From Brevundimonas sp. UBA2388 (lineage in GTDB: Bacteria > Pseudomonadota > Alphaproteobacteria > Caulobacterales > Caulobacteraceae), in contig DDSO01000014.1 in the NCBI GenBank assembly GCA_002343425.1, forward strand, positions 1-11,612: a stretch of 11,612 nt of DNA, given 5' to 3'. Numbering within the stretch: the stretch's first letter is position 1; each line of letters begins with the position of its first letter. The notes under the pieces are model-generated. The model ran no database searches. It saw only the letters and a program-made list of their open reading frames with translations, and was not told the DNA's origin. Made by a program: the position numbers and the translations under genes. This document shows positions 1 to 8,486 of this stretch, piece after piece.

Positions 1-1
1 T

Positions 2-898
2 CGCGCGGGCACCCGCCGTTCGCGCGAACGGGCGGCCTGGGGCTTCGTCGCGCCGTCCCTGATCGCCATCGGCCTGTTCTTCGCCATCCCTGTCTTCTCG
101 GCCCTGCTGCTGAGCCTGACCGATTTCGACATCTACGCCCTGGCCGACATCGGCAACGTCCGCTTCGTCGGTCTGCAGAACTATGAGCGGCTGCTGGGCA
201 ATCCGCTGTTCTGGACGGCGATGAAGAACACCGGCCTGTTCGCCGTCATCGGCGTGCCGCTGTCGATCATCACCTCGCTGGGCGCCGCAGTGATCCTTAA
301 TGCGCGGGTGGTGAAGTGGCGGCCGATCTGGCGGGTGATGTTCTTCGCCCCCTATGTCACGACGCTCGTGGCCACGGCGGTGCTGTGGAACTATCTGCTG
401 CACACCCGCTACGGCATCATCAACTGGGCGATCTCGAGCCTCGGCCTGCCTGCCGTCGACTGGCTGGGCCAGCCCTCGACCTCCATCCCGGCCATCCTGA
501 TGTTCGTGGTCTGGAAGATCTTCGGCTACAATATGCTGATCTTCCTCGCGGTTCTTCAGACCGTGCCGGACGATCTCTATGAGGCCGCGCGCATCGACGG
601 GGCCGGGCCGTGGAAGCAGTTCAAACACGTCACCCTGCCGGCCATCGCCCCGACCCTGCTGCTGGTCTCGATCATCTCCGTCGCCGGCTTCTTCCAGCTG
701 TTCGCCGAGCCCTATGTGATGACCCAGGGCGGACCGGCCCAGTCCACCGTGACGGTGCTCTATTTCATGTACGAAGAGGGCTTCAAATGGTGGAACCTCG
801 GCTCCGCCAGCGCCGTCGCCTTCGTGCTGTTCCTGTGCATTCTGGCGGTGACGCTGGTGCAGCTGGCGGTCGCCAAAAAGATGGGGGCTTACGAATGA
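2..898 (+). CDS. sugar ABC transporter permease, MalF/UgpA type (5' partial)
   Basis: Inner-membrane permease subunit of a binding-protein-dependent carbohydrate importer (MalF/UgpA side of the heterodimer). The frame is open from base 2 with no stop, so the gene starts just upstream; 298 residues are visible, near full length for the family, and the internal ATG at 221 is not the start. The visible N-terminus is an Arg-rich stretch followed by a hydrophobic segment (WGFVAPSLIAIGLFF), and about six membrane segments can be seen. The cytoplasmic EAA loop that docks on the ATPase is clear: EAARIDGAG at fragment residues 194-202 and the LP of the motif at 212-213. The stop overlaps the next start (ATGA, 895-898), so translation is probably coupled to the second permease. 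The substrate cannot be read from sequence; a sugar or oligosaccharide is inferred from family and from the glycosidase gene downstream. Confidence 0.93.
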   Translation, partial: RAGTRRSRERAAWGFVAPSLIAIGLFFAIPVFSALLLSLTDFDIYALADIGNVRFVGLQNYERLLGNPLFWTAMKNTGLFAVIGVPLSIITSLGAAVILNARVVKWRPIWRVMFFAPYVTTLVATAVLWNYLLHTRYGIINWAISSLGLPAVDWLGQPSTSIPAILMFVVWKIFGYNMLIFLAVLQTVPDDLYEAARIDGAGPWKQFKHVTLPAIAPTLLLVSIISVAGFFQLFAEPYVMTQGGPAQSTVTVLYFMYEEGFKWWNLGSASAVAFVLFLCILAVTLVQLAVAKKMGAYE

Positions 899-1719
899 GG
901 TCCCGGACCGTCAAAGCCATCCTGCTCAATCTGGCCGTGGCCTTCATCGCCCTGCTGGTCCTGTTCCCGCTGGTCTGGATGGTTTCGGTCAGCTTCATGT
1001 CGACTGGCGAGGCCGCGGTCTTTCCGCCGCCCCTGCTGCCGAAGACCTGGACGCTGGAGCACTACCGCGACCTGTTCCTGACCCAGGGGATGGGCCGATA
1101 CCTGTGGAACAGCTTCGCCCTCGCCTCCATGGCTACGGTTCTGGCGCTCGCCTTCACCGTTCCGGCCGGCTACGCCTTCGCCAAACTGGCCTTCAGGGGC
1201 CGGGACAAGGTCTTCCAGCTGCTGGTCGCGGCGCTGGTCGTGCCGGCCCAGATCGGCACCCTGCCGCTGTTCCTGATGCTCAAGCAGATGGGGCTGGTGA
1301 ACACCTACGCCGGGGCGCTGGTGCCCTGGCTGGCCTCCATCTTCGGCCTGTTCCTCGTCCGCCAGTATGCGCTCAGCATTCCCGACGAGATGCTGGAGGC
1401 CGCCCGTATCGACGGCGCGTCGGAGGGCCAGATCTTCCGCCGCGTGGTCCTGCCGACGCTGCAGCCGATCGTGGTGACGCTGGCCCTGTTTGTCTTCCTC
1501 GGCAGCTGGAACGACTTCCTGTGGCCGCTGATCATCCTTACGGACCAGTCCAACTACACCCTGCCGGTGGCGCTGGCGGCCCTGTCGCGGGAGCATGTGC
1601 AGGACATCGAGATGATGATGGCCGGCGCGGTCATCACCGTGGCCCCGGTCCTGATCCTCTTCCTCGCCCTGCAGCGCTACTACATCCGCGGCATGCTGGC
1701 GGGGAGCGTGAAGGGGTGA
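895..1719 (+). CDS. sugar ABC transporter permease, MalG/UgpE type
   Basis: Second inner-membrane permease of the same importer, MalG/UgpE family, 274 residues, the usual length. I chose the ATG at 895 because it overlaps the preceding stop as ATGA and is followed directly by a basic tail (MRSR) and the first membrane segment; the frame is open further upstream, but that part is a shadow of the first permease. The typical MalG-family pattern near the N-terminus is present (FPLVWMVSVSFM, then a periplasmic FPPPLLP loop). The EAA loop is EAARIDGAS at residues 168-176 with LP at 186-187, matching that of its partner. Six membrane segments are expected. The stop TGA lies 11 bp before a large palindromic repeat that separates this gene from the glycosidase gene. 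No ATPase gene is adjacent on the visible side. Confidence 0.95.
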   Translation: MRSRTVKAILLNLAVAFIALLVLFPLVWMVSVSFMSTGEAAVFPPPLLPKTWTLEHYRDLFLTQGMGRYLWNSFALASMATVLALAFTVPAGYAFAKLAFRGRDKVFQLLVAALVVPAQIGTLPLFLMLKQMGLVNTYAGALVPWLASIFGLFLVRQYALSIPDEMLEAARIDGASEGQIFRRVVLPTLQPIVVTLALFVFLGSWNDFLWPLIILTDQSNYTLPVALAALSREHVQDIEMMMAGAVITVAPVLILFLALQRYYIRGMLAGSVKG

Positions 1720-1730
1720 CAACTCATTGA

Positions 1731-1866
1731 TCCGCTCATCCCGGCGAAAGCCGGGACCCAGTGCTTTGGGTGAAGGGTAGGTCGAGGGATCGCGCGGTCG
1801 CCGATCCCTGAACGCCGGCGTCTCGCTGGACAGAACTGGGTCCCGGCTTTCGCCGGGATGAGCGGA
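1731..1866. repeat. 136-bp palindromic intergenic element with perfect 32-bp inverted arms
   Basis: The arms at 1731-1762 and 1835-1866 are exact reverse complements over 32 bp and are separated by 72 bp. Each arm contains a smaller perfect hairpin: CCCGGC-GAAA-GCCGGG at 1739-1754 on the left, and its complement with a TTTC loop at 1843-1858 on the right. The middle holds another dyad, AGGGATCG (1785-1792) facing CGATCCCT (1802-1809). This is the architecture of a REP doublet or a small non-autonomous palindromic element; short intergenic repeats with this kind of core are familiar from alphaproteobacterial genomes (from general knowledge, not searched). No flanking target-site duplication was seen. 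In RNA it could form one long stem or three separate hairpins, acting as an mRNA 3' end stabiliser or partial terminator for the permease genes. Confidence 0.9.
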
Positions 1867-1867
1867 G
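1864..1867 (+). promoter_or_regulatory. ribosome-binding site GGAG of the glycosidase gene, at the edge of the repeat
   Basis: GGAG lies 7 nt before the ATG at 1875. Its first three bases are the last three bases of the right arm of the palindromic element, so it would be base-paired if the long stem formed in the transcript. The function as a ribosome-binding site is inferred from spacing and sequence. Confidence 0.55.
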
Positions 1868-1874
1868 TATTTGA

Positions 1875-4800
1875 ATGCGAACGTTGGCGCTGATCCTTTT
1901 CGCACTGGCCCTCGCGCTCCCAGCCCACGCCCAGTCCACCCGCGTCCTCGATCCGTTCGAGACCCTCACGCCCTGGACCGCCGACGCCTCGACCGATGTG
2001 TCCTCGACCCTCTCCGCTGTCGACGGCCACGACGGCCGGGCCATGCGGCTGACCTATGACTTCAACGGCCGGTCCGGCTACGCCTTCGCGGCGCGCGCCA
2101 TCGATCTGGACGTCCCCGACAACTACGAGATCAGTTTCTGGCTGCGCGGCGAGATGGCGCCCAATACGCTGGAGATAAAGTTCGTCGACGCCTCGGGCGA
2201 CAATGTCCACTGGCGCCAGATCCGCGGCTTTCAGGCCACGCCCGACTGGACCCGATACACCATCAAGAAGCGCCAGATCATCCGCGCCTGGGGCCCGAAC
2301 CCGGATCATACCTTCCGCGGTGCCGAGCGGATGGAGTTCGTGGTTACCGCCGGGGAAGGCGGGACGGGTTGGATTGAAGTCGACCAGCTGGAGCTGCGAG
2401 ACCTGCCGCCTGAGCCGTCCGTTCCGCCGCGGCCGCTGGCCAGCGCGACCAGCGCGGACGGCCTGAACGTCGCCGCCCGTGCGGTGGACGACGATCCGGC
2501 GACGGCCTGGCGTTCGGCCGGTTTGGATGGGCAGGCCCTGACCCTCGACCTCGGCTATGAGCGTGAGTTCGGCGGCGTCACCCTGCGTTGGGCGGACCGG
2601 GCCGCGGCGACCGCCTACCGGCTGCAGGCCTCTTCGGACGGCGAGGCCTGGCGCGACCTGGCGGTGGTGGACGACGGCGACGGTGGTGTCGACTGGCTGC
2701 GCACACCCGAGGCCTCGGCGCGCTGGCTGCGGCTGGAGCTGCGTTTGCCGGTCCCGGCGGTCACCGGGGATCGGCCCTTCGGCGCCTATGCCTTGAACAG
2801 CCTCGAGATCGAGCCGCTGTCGTTCGGCGAAAGCCCGACGGCCTTCATTCGCGCCGTGGCGGAGGAGAGTCGGCGCGGCCTCTATCCGCGCGGGTTTGTC
2901 GGAGAGCAGCCCTACTGGACCCTCGTCGGCGTCGATGGCGGCGGCGAGAGCGGCCTGATCAGCGAGGACGGGGCCATCGAACTCCGCCGCGCCGGGCCGT
3001 CGATCGAGCCGTTCGTGATCGACAACGGGCGGCTTGTGACATGGGCGGATGTGCAGGTCAGCCAGAGCCTGCAGGACCGCGACCTGCCGATCCCGACTGT
3101 GACCTGGGCCTTCGACGACTGGACCCTGGCCATCACCGCCTTCGCCGATGGGACGCCGGAGCAGTCGCAACTGTACGGGCAGTACGTCCTGACCAACACC
3201 TCGAACCGGCCCCGGACGCTGACGCTCGCCCTGATGGCGCGGCCGTTCCAGGTCAATGGGCCGTCGCAGTTCCTGGCCATTCCGGGCGGCGTCGGGCCGA
3301 TCGAGCAGATCGACTGGAATGGCTCCACCCTGGTCCTCAACGACGCCATCCGCGTCAACAGTCTCGCCGCACCCGACGGTCTGGTCACAGGCCGGTTCGC
3401 CGCCGGCGCGGACCCGCAGAGCCTGCTCGCCCATGCGGACCGCGTCCGCGATCCCGCCGAACGATATGTGGACTCCGACAGCAGCGCCCTCATGTCGGGC
3501 GCCCTGCTGTATGACGTCACCCTGCAGCCCGGCGAGCACCGCACGCTCGGCTTCGTCGCCCGTCTCGCCGGGCCGACGCCTGACCTCGCGCCGGTCGCCG
3601 ATGTGGCGGCGACGCTCGACGCCGCCCGCGGTCGCGTGGCCGCCGGCTGGCGCGAGAAGCTGGACCGGTTCGATCTGACCCTGCCGGACAGCCAGCAGCA
3701 GATCGAGGACGTCATGCGCGCCTCCTTGGCCCATATGCTGATGTCCCGTCAGGGGCCGATCCTGCAGCCGGGCACGCGTTCCTATAACCGCAGCTGGATC
3801 CGCGACGGGGCCATGATGGCCGAGGGGCTGAACCGGCTGGGGCACGCCGACCTGTCGGCCGACTATCTGCGCTGGTACGCGCCGTTTGTTTTCGACAACG
3901 GCAAGGTCCCGTGCTGTGTCGACTTCCGCGGCGCCGATCCGGTGCCCGAGAACGACAGCCACGGTGAGTTCGTCTTCCTCGCCGCCGAGACCTGGCGCTA
4001 CACTGGCGACACGGCCCTGCTGCGCGAGGTCTGGCCGCAGGTGCAGGCGGCGATCGGCTATATGGACACCCTCCGCGCCTCGACCCGGACGGCGGCGTTC
4101 GAGGCGGCGGACCAGCGCCACCTGTACGGCCTGCTGCCGCCTTCGATCAGCCACGAGGGATATTCGGACCGTCCGGCCTGGTCCAACTGGGACAATTTCT
4201 GGGGCCTGCTGGGCTATCGCGACGCCGCCTTCATCGCCGATACCTTGGGCGACACGACCGCCGCCGGCCGCATCCGCGCCGCCGAGGCCGAGTTCAAGGC
4301 CGACGTCATGGCCTCTATCGAGGCGACCGCCCGGGTGCACGGCATCGACTGGATCGCCGGCGCCGCCGACCGCGGCGATTTCGACGCCACCTCGACGACC
4401 ATCGGCCTGTCGCCCGCCGGTCTGATCGACGACCTGCCACAGGGCCTGCTGACCCATACCTTCGACAAATGGTGGGAGAATTTCACAGCCCGGCAGGAGA
4501 ACCGGCAGGCGTGGAAGGACTACACGCCGTACGAACTGAGAAACGTCGGCGCCCTGGTTCGCTTGGGGCGCCGTGGGGACGCCCTGCGCGCGCTCGATTT
4601 CTATTTTGCCGACATGCGCCCGCGGGCCTGGAACGGCTGGGCGGAGGTGGTCGGCCGCGACGAGCGCGAGCCCCGCTTCATCGGGGACATGCCCCACGCA
4701 TGGATCAGCTCGGACTACATCCGCTCGACCCTGGACCTGTTGGTCTATGAGCGCGACCGCGACCACGCCCTGGTGCTGGCGGCGGGCGTGCCGACAGAGT

Positions 4801-5054
4801 GGCTGGCCGGGGAGGGCGTCGGGGTCACGAACGTACGCACCGCCTACGGCCCGCTGAGCTACAACCTGCGGCAGACACGGGACGGTTACGCGCTGACGCT
4901 GGACGGGGCGGTCACGCCGCCGGGTGGCTTCGTCATCCAGTGGCCGGCCGGCGAGACGCCGCCGGCGCGGGTGCGGATCGACGGGCGGGCGGCGAACTGG
5001 AACGGGTCGGAGCTGGCGATCCCGGCGGGGGCACGGCGGGTCGAAATGCGGTAG
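1875..5054 (+). CDS. secreted F5/8 type C (discoidin) domain protein with six-hairpin glycosidase-like region
   Basis: 1059 residues. It starts with a Sec signal peptide (Leu/Ala core, cleavage probably AHA|Q after residue 19), which supports the ATG at 1875. Inferred order: a galactose-binding-like beta-sandwich (about 22-176), a Pro-rich linker, an F5/8 type C module (about 187-313), a mostly beta linker region (about 325-580), an alpha/alpha-toroid region (about 593-985) and a short C-terminal beta part. The toroid shows motifs typical of six-hairpin glycosidases: SYNRSWIRDG (636-645, with D644), ENDSHGEF (692-699), WSNWDNFW (769-776, with D773), YTPYELRN (883-890, with E887) and GDMPHAW (937-943). 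Which acids are catalytic cannot be decided by eye, and neither can the exact GH family. A Cys-Cys pair sits at 680-681. The position behind two sugar permeases suggests it releases or trims a saccharide outside the cytoplasm for uptake. It may share the permease operon or have its own promoter. The long reverse-strand open frame over it is a GC-rich shadow. Confidence 0.87.
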   Translation: MRTLALILFALALALPAHAQSTRVLDPFETLTPWTADASTDVSSTLSAVDGHDGRAMRLTYDFNGRSGYAFAARAIDLDVPDNYEISFWLRGEMAPNTLEIKFVDASGDNVHWRQIRGFQATPDWTRYTIKKRQIIRAWGPNPDHTFRGAERMEFVVTAGEGGTGWIEVDQLELRDLPPEPSVPPRPLASATSADGLNVAARAVDDDPATAWRSAGLDGQALTLDLGYEREFGGVTLRWADRAAATAYRLQASSDGEAWRDLAVVDDGDGGVDWLRTPEASARWLRLELRLPVPAVTGDRPFGAYALNSLEIEPLSFGESPTAFIRAVAEESRRGLYPRGFVGEQPYWTLVGVDGGGESGLISEDGAIELRRAGPSIEPFVIDNGRLVTWADVQVSQSLQDRDLPIPTVTWAFDDWTLAITAFADGTPEQSQLYGQYVLTNTSNRPRTLTLALMARPFQVNGPSQFLAIPGGVGPIEQIDWNGSTLVLNDAIRVNSLAAPDGLVTGRFAAGADPQSLLAHADRVRDPAERYVDSDSSALMSGALLYDVTLQPGEHRTLGFVARLAGPTPDLAPVADVAATLDAARGRVAAGWREKLDRFDLTLPDSQQQIEDVMRASLAHMLMSRQGPILQPGTRSYNRSWIRDGAMMAEGLNRLGHADLSADYLRWYAPFVFDNGKVPCCVDFRGADPVPENDSHGEFVFLAAETWRYTGDTALLREVWPQVQAAIGYMDTLRASTRTAAFEAADQRHLYGLLPPSISHEGYSDRPAWSNWDNFWGLLGYRDAAFIADTLGDTTAAGRIRAAEAEFKADVMASIEATARVHGIDWIAGAADRGDFDATSTTIGLSPAGLIDDLPQGLLTHTFDKWWENFTARQENRQAWKDYTPYELRNVGALVRLGRRGDALRALDFYFADMRPRAWNGWAEVVGRDEREPRFIGDMPHAWISSDYIRSTLDLLVYERDRDHALVLAAGVPTEWLAGEGVGVTNVRTAYGPLSYNLRQTRDGYALTLDGAVTPPGGFVIQWPAGETPPARVRIDGRAANWNGSELAIPAGARRVEMR

Positions 5055-5057
5055 GCG

Positions 5058-6557
<1,500 letters not shown>

Positions 6558-6576
6558 GTCTTACCCATGCTTCGCC

Positions 6577-6599
6577 CCTGCGTCAGTCGCGGACGCAGG
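6577..6599 (-). promoter_or_regulatory. hairpin in the dnaB upstream region
   Basis: CCTGCGTC (6577-6584) and GACGCAGG (6592-6599) form a perfect 8-bp stem with a 7-nt loop, ending 19 nt before the dnaB ATG. On the - strand there is no T-run after it, so it is not a standard terminator for the gene upstream. It could be a leader structure affecting dnaB translation or a protein-binding dyad; the role is unknown. Confidence 0.4.
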
Positions 6600-6666
6600 C
6601 TTGGTCGGGGACAGATTGGGGCCGCTGTGGACGTTCCCGAATTCCGTAGTCGGAACAGTTAGCGGC

Positions 6667-7038
6667 TCAGCTTGCGGGACAGGGATGACGCTCGGCCATC
6701 CATTCGCGCATCGCCTGGGTGACGCTGATATTGCGCCGCGCCGGAGGGATGGCATTGAACCTCGCCAGCAGGGCGTCGGCCGAGACCGAGGCCCGTCCCC
6801 CGGCGGGGCAGAAGGCGGGACGGCGCCCCGCGGCGATGGCCGCCTCCCGTTCATTGCCGATGGTCTCGCTGGCGGTGCGTATTTCCGCGATCAGCCGTCG
6901 CGTGTCGGCCCGCAGCAGGGCCGTGGGGTTGCGCGGAATACGGGAGGCGGCGGTGAGGAATTCCTGCACTGTCATGGCCTCGGCCGCGGTGGCGAACAGG
7001 GTCGCGGCCATGCCGACGACGAGCGCAATCTTCTTCAT
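6667..7038 (-). CDS. small secreted Rap1a/Tai immunity-like protein
   Basis: 123 residues from the ATG at 7038. I prefer this start over the in-frame TTG at 7044 because GGGGAG (7046-7051) stands 7 nt upstream of the ATG and only 1 nt from the TTG. A clear signal peptide (MKKIALVVG..., cleavage probably AEA|M after residue 21) sends it to the periplasm. The mature part has the layout I associate with the Rap1a/Tai family: a TVQEFL start, a central helical region, a FCPAGG Cys motif (C77) before SADALL, an IPP motif near 98-100, and a C-terminal ERHPCP (C120). The two cysteines could pair in a disulfide. Characterised family members protect against type VI secretion effectors in Serratia, but many alphaproteobacterial homologues are orphans. 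No effector gene is adjacent here, so an immunity role is not shown. It sits between the rplI terminator and dnaB. Confidence 0.75.
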   Translation of the reverse strand: MKKIALVVGMAATLFATAAEAMTVQEFLTAASRIPRNPTALLRADTRRLIAEIRTASETIGNEREAAIAAGRRPAFCPAGGRASVSADALLARFNAIPPARRNISVTQAMREWMAERHPCPAS

Positions 7039-7094
7039 GGTCAATCTCCCCGGACGGCAAAGCTTGGCTGTGACTTTGCGGCGGTATAACGGCC

Positions 7095-7126
7095 AAGAGA
7101 AAGGGCGCGCCCGGATGGACGCGCCC
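7095..7126 (-). terminator. Rho-independent terminator after rplI
   Basis: On the - strand a perfect 7-bp stem GGGCGCG/CGCGCCC (7126-7120 and 7109-7103) with a 10-nt loop is followed directly by TTTCTCTT (7102-7095). It begins 32 bp after the rplI stop and ends the rpsF-rpsR-rplI unit before the Rap1a-like gene. Confidence 0.8.
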
Positions 7127-7157
7127 GATCACTGACTTGTTATCAGAGGACGTCGGT

Positions 7158-7742
7158 TCAGGCTTCCGAACCGAGACCGTCCTGCTGGCCGGCGCCGCCG
7201 GCGACCATGTCCTTGGCCTGTTCGAGGGCCAGTTCGCGGTCCTCGTCGTAGGCGGCCTTGATCACGTCCTCGCCCTTCGCCTGACGCTCGGCTTCGTCGG
7301 CCGAACGGGCGATGTTGATCTTGACGGTGGCCGAGACCTCGGCGTGCAGGCGAACCAGCACGTCGTGGACGCCCAACGTCTTGATCGGGGTGTTGAGAAC
7401 GATCTGGCTGCGCTCGACCTTGCCGCCTTCGGCCGTGACGGCCTCGACGATGTCGCGCGCGGCGACCGAACCGTACAGCTGACCCGTCTCACCGGCTTGC
7501 CGGATCATGACATAGGTCTGGCCGTCGATCTTGGAACCGATCGTACCGGCATCGGCCTTGTTCTTCTCGTTGCGGGCCTCGATGGCGGCGCGGTCGAGTT
7601 CGAACGCCTTCAGGTTCGCCGACGTGGCCCGACGGGCCTTGTCGCGCGGCAGAAGGAAGTTGCGGGCGAAGCCGTCCTTGACGGACACGACGTCGCCGAT
7701 GGCGCCGAGATTATCGACGCGCTCAAGCAGAACGACCTTCAT
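7158..7742 (-). CDS. rplI: 50S ribosomal protein L9
   Basis: Large-subunit protein L9, a two-domain rRNA-binding protein that reaches out from the 50S subunit and helps keep reading frame. The start MKVVLLERVDNLGAIGDVV and the VKDGFARNFLLPR signature (about 22-34) identify it; the connecting helix and the C-terminal domain (GQLYGSV, then IVLNTPIKTLGVHDV) follow. At 194 residues it is about 45 longer than the E. coli protein because of a charged C-terminal tail, which is usual in alphaproteobacteria. The ATG follows the rpsR stop after one base (TAAGATG) and has no strong ribosome-binding site of its own, so translation is probably coupled to rpsR. It is the last gene of the operon, with a terminator 32 bp downstream. 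Confidence 0.98.
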   Translation of the reverse strand: MKVVLLERVDNLGAIGDVVSVKDGFARNFLLPRDKARRATSANLKAFELDRAAIEARNEKNKADAGTIGSKIDGQTYVMIRQAGETGQLYGSVAARDIVEAVTAEGGKVERSQIVLNTPIKTLGVHDVLVRLHAEVSATVKINIARSADEAERQAKGEDVIKAAYDEDRELALEQAKDMVAGGAGQQDGLGSEA

Positions 7743-7743
7743 C

Positions 7744-8022
7744 TTATTTCACCACGTAAGGCAGGAGGGCCAGATAACGGGCGCGCTTGATGGCCTTGGC
7801 CAGTTCGCGTTGCTTGATCTGGGAAACAGCGGTGATGCGCGACGGGACGATCTTGCCGCGCTCGCTGATGTAGCGTTGCAGCAGTTTGACGTCCTTGTAG
7901 TCGATCTTCGGCGCGCCTTCACCCGTGAACGGGCAAACCTTGCGGCGACGATAGAAGGGACGGCGTCCGGCGGCGCCGGAGCCGGCCGGCGCGCCCGGCG
8001 ACGGAGCGGTGGTGTCGGTCAT
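7744..8022 (-). CDS. rpsR: 30S ribosomal protein S18
   Basis: Small-subunit protein S18, which binds 16S rRNA as a heterodimer with S6. 92 residues, with a Pro/Ala/Gly-rich N-terminal extension of about 18 residues and then the conserved core: [13 protein letters not shown] (20-32), [14 protein letters not shown] (39-52), [13 protein letters not shown] (54-66) and the basic stretch ending in YLALLPYV. The ATG at 8022 is preceded by AAGGA, which overlaps the rpsF stop (TTTTAAGGAACC), 12 bp after the end of rpsF. The rplI start follows its own stop after one base. Confidence 0.98.
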   Translation of the reverse strand: MTDTTAPSPGAPAGSGAAGRRPFYRRRKVCPFTGEGAPKIDYKDVKLLQRYISERGKIVPSRITAVSQIKQRELAKAIKRARYLALLPYVVK

Positions 8023-8034
8023 GTTCCGGGTTCC

Positions 8035-8424
8035 TTAAAAGGTGGCTTCGGCGGCGGCGTCGTCACGCGGCGTGCGTTCACGTTCACGTTCACGCTCGCG
8101 CTCGCGGCGGGCCAGCAGGGGCGACAGTTCCAGGTCGAGTTCCTCGACGCGGACGGTCAGCCAGCGAAGGACGTCTTCGTTGATCGACAGCTGACGCTCG
8201 ACCTCGGCCATGGCGGCGGGCGGGCAGTCGACGGCGAGCAGCGAATAGTGCGCCTTGCGGTTCTTTTTGACCCGATAGGTCAGGTTGCGCAGACCCCAGT
8301 ATTCGATCTTGGCGACGGTGCCGCCGCCGGCTTCGATCAAACCCTTGATGGTGTCGTTCAGCGCTTCGGCCTGTTGCGCGCTGATATCCTGGCGCGACAT
8401 GACCGTGTGCTCATAAAGAGCCAT
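8035..8424 (-). CDS. rpsF: 30S ribosomal protein S6
   Basis: Small-subunit protein S6, partner of S18 on the 16S rRNA platform. 129 residues. The start at 8424 gives the canonical MALYEHTVM opening and has AAGGGAG (8433-8439) 8 nt upstream; the open frame running further upstream is not coding. Conserved segments are [21 protein letters not shown] (34-54), [13 protein letters not shown] (57-69) and [17 protein letters not shown] (79-95). The C-terminal tail is unusual in that residues 107-117 are a regular Arg-Glu alternation, encoded by five hexanucleotide repeats, before an acidic/Ala end. Alphaproteobacterial S6 proteins often carry extra C-terminal tails, and in E. coli the S6 tail is modified by glutamylation, but this sequence has no poly-Glu end. 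First gene of the rpsF-rpsR-rplI operon. Confidence 0.98.
   Translation of the reverse strand: MALYEHTVMSRQDISAQQAEALNDTIKGLIEAGGGTVAKIEYWGLRNLTYRVKKNRKAHYSLLAVDCPPAAMAEVERQLSINEDVLRWLTVRVEELDLELSPLLARRERERERERERTPRDDAAAEATF
8075..8104 (-). repeat. hexanucleotide tandem repeat inside rpsF, encoding Arg-Glu
   Basis: Five consecutive 6-bp units (three cgttca and two cgctcg on the + strand) encode the alternating Arg-Glu run of the S6 tail. Changes in unit number would keep the frame, so slippage would only lengthen or shorten the tail. Confidence 0.8.
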
Positions 8425-8486
8425 GCGGTATTCTCCCTTGTAGGACGTCGGCGCGAGGGGACCGGGTAAGTCCTCTCCCACGATGG

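Noticed and set aside
1720..1874. A coding gene inside the gap between permease and glycosidase
   Set aside because: Open frames here only translate the palindromic repeat (peptides with the familiar PAFAGM/SRRKPGP patterns), which are a common annotation artefact of such repeats.
1680..4766. Reverse-strand open frame of about 1028 codons across the glycosidase gene
   Set aside because: It lies antisense to a convincing gene, is low-complexity and rich in Gly/Arg/Val/Asp/Gln, has no recognisable domain, and its right-hand end translates the palindromic repeat. It is a GC-rich shadow.
6633..6656. Possible LexA (SOS) box before dnaB, suggested by GTTC and GAAC words
   Set aside because: The alphaproteobacterial LexA box is a direct repeat GTTC-N7-GTTC. 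Here the base positions after GTTC at 6633-6636 give CCGT at the required spacing, so there is no match.
7039..7044. TTG start two codons upstream for the Rap1a-like gene
   Set aside because: GGGGAG is only 1 nt from the TTG but 7 nt from the ATG at 7038, and the ATG gives a standard MKK signal-peptide start.
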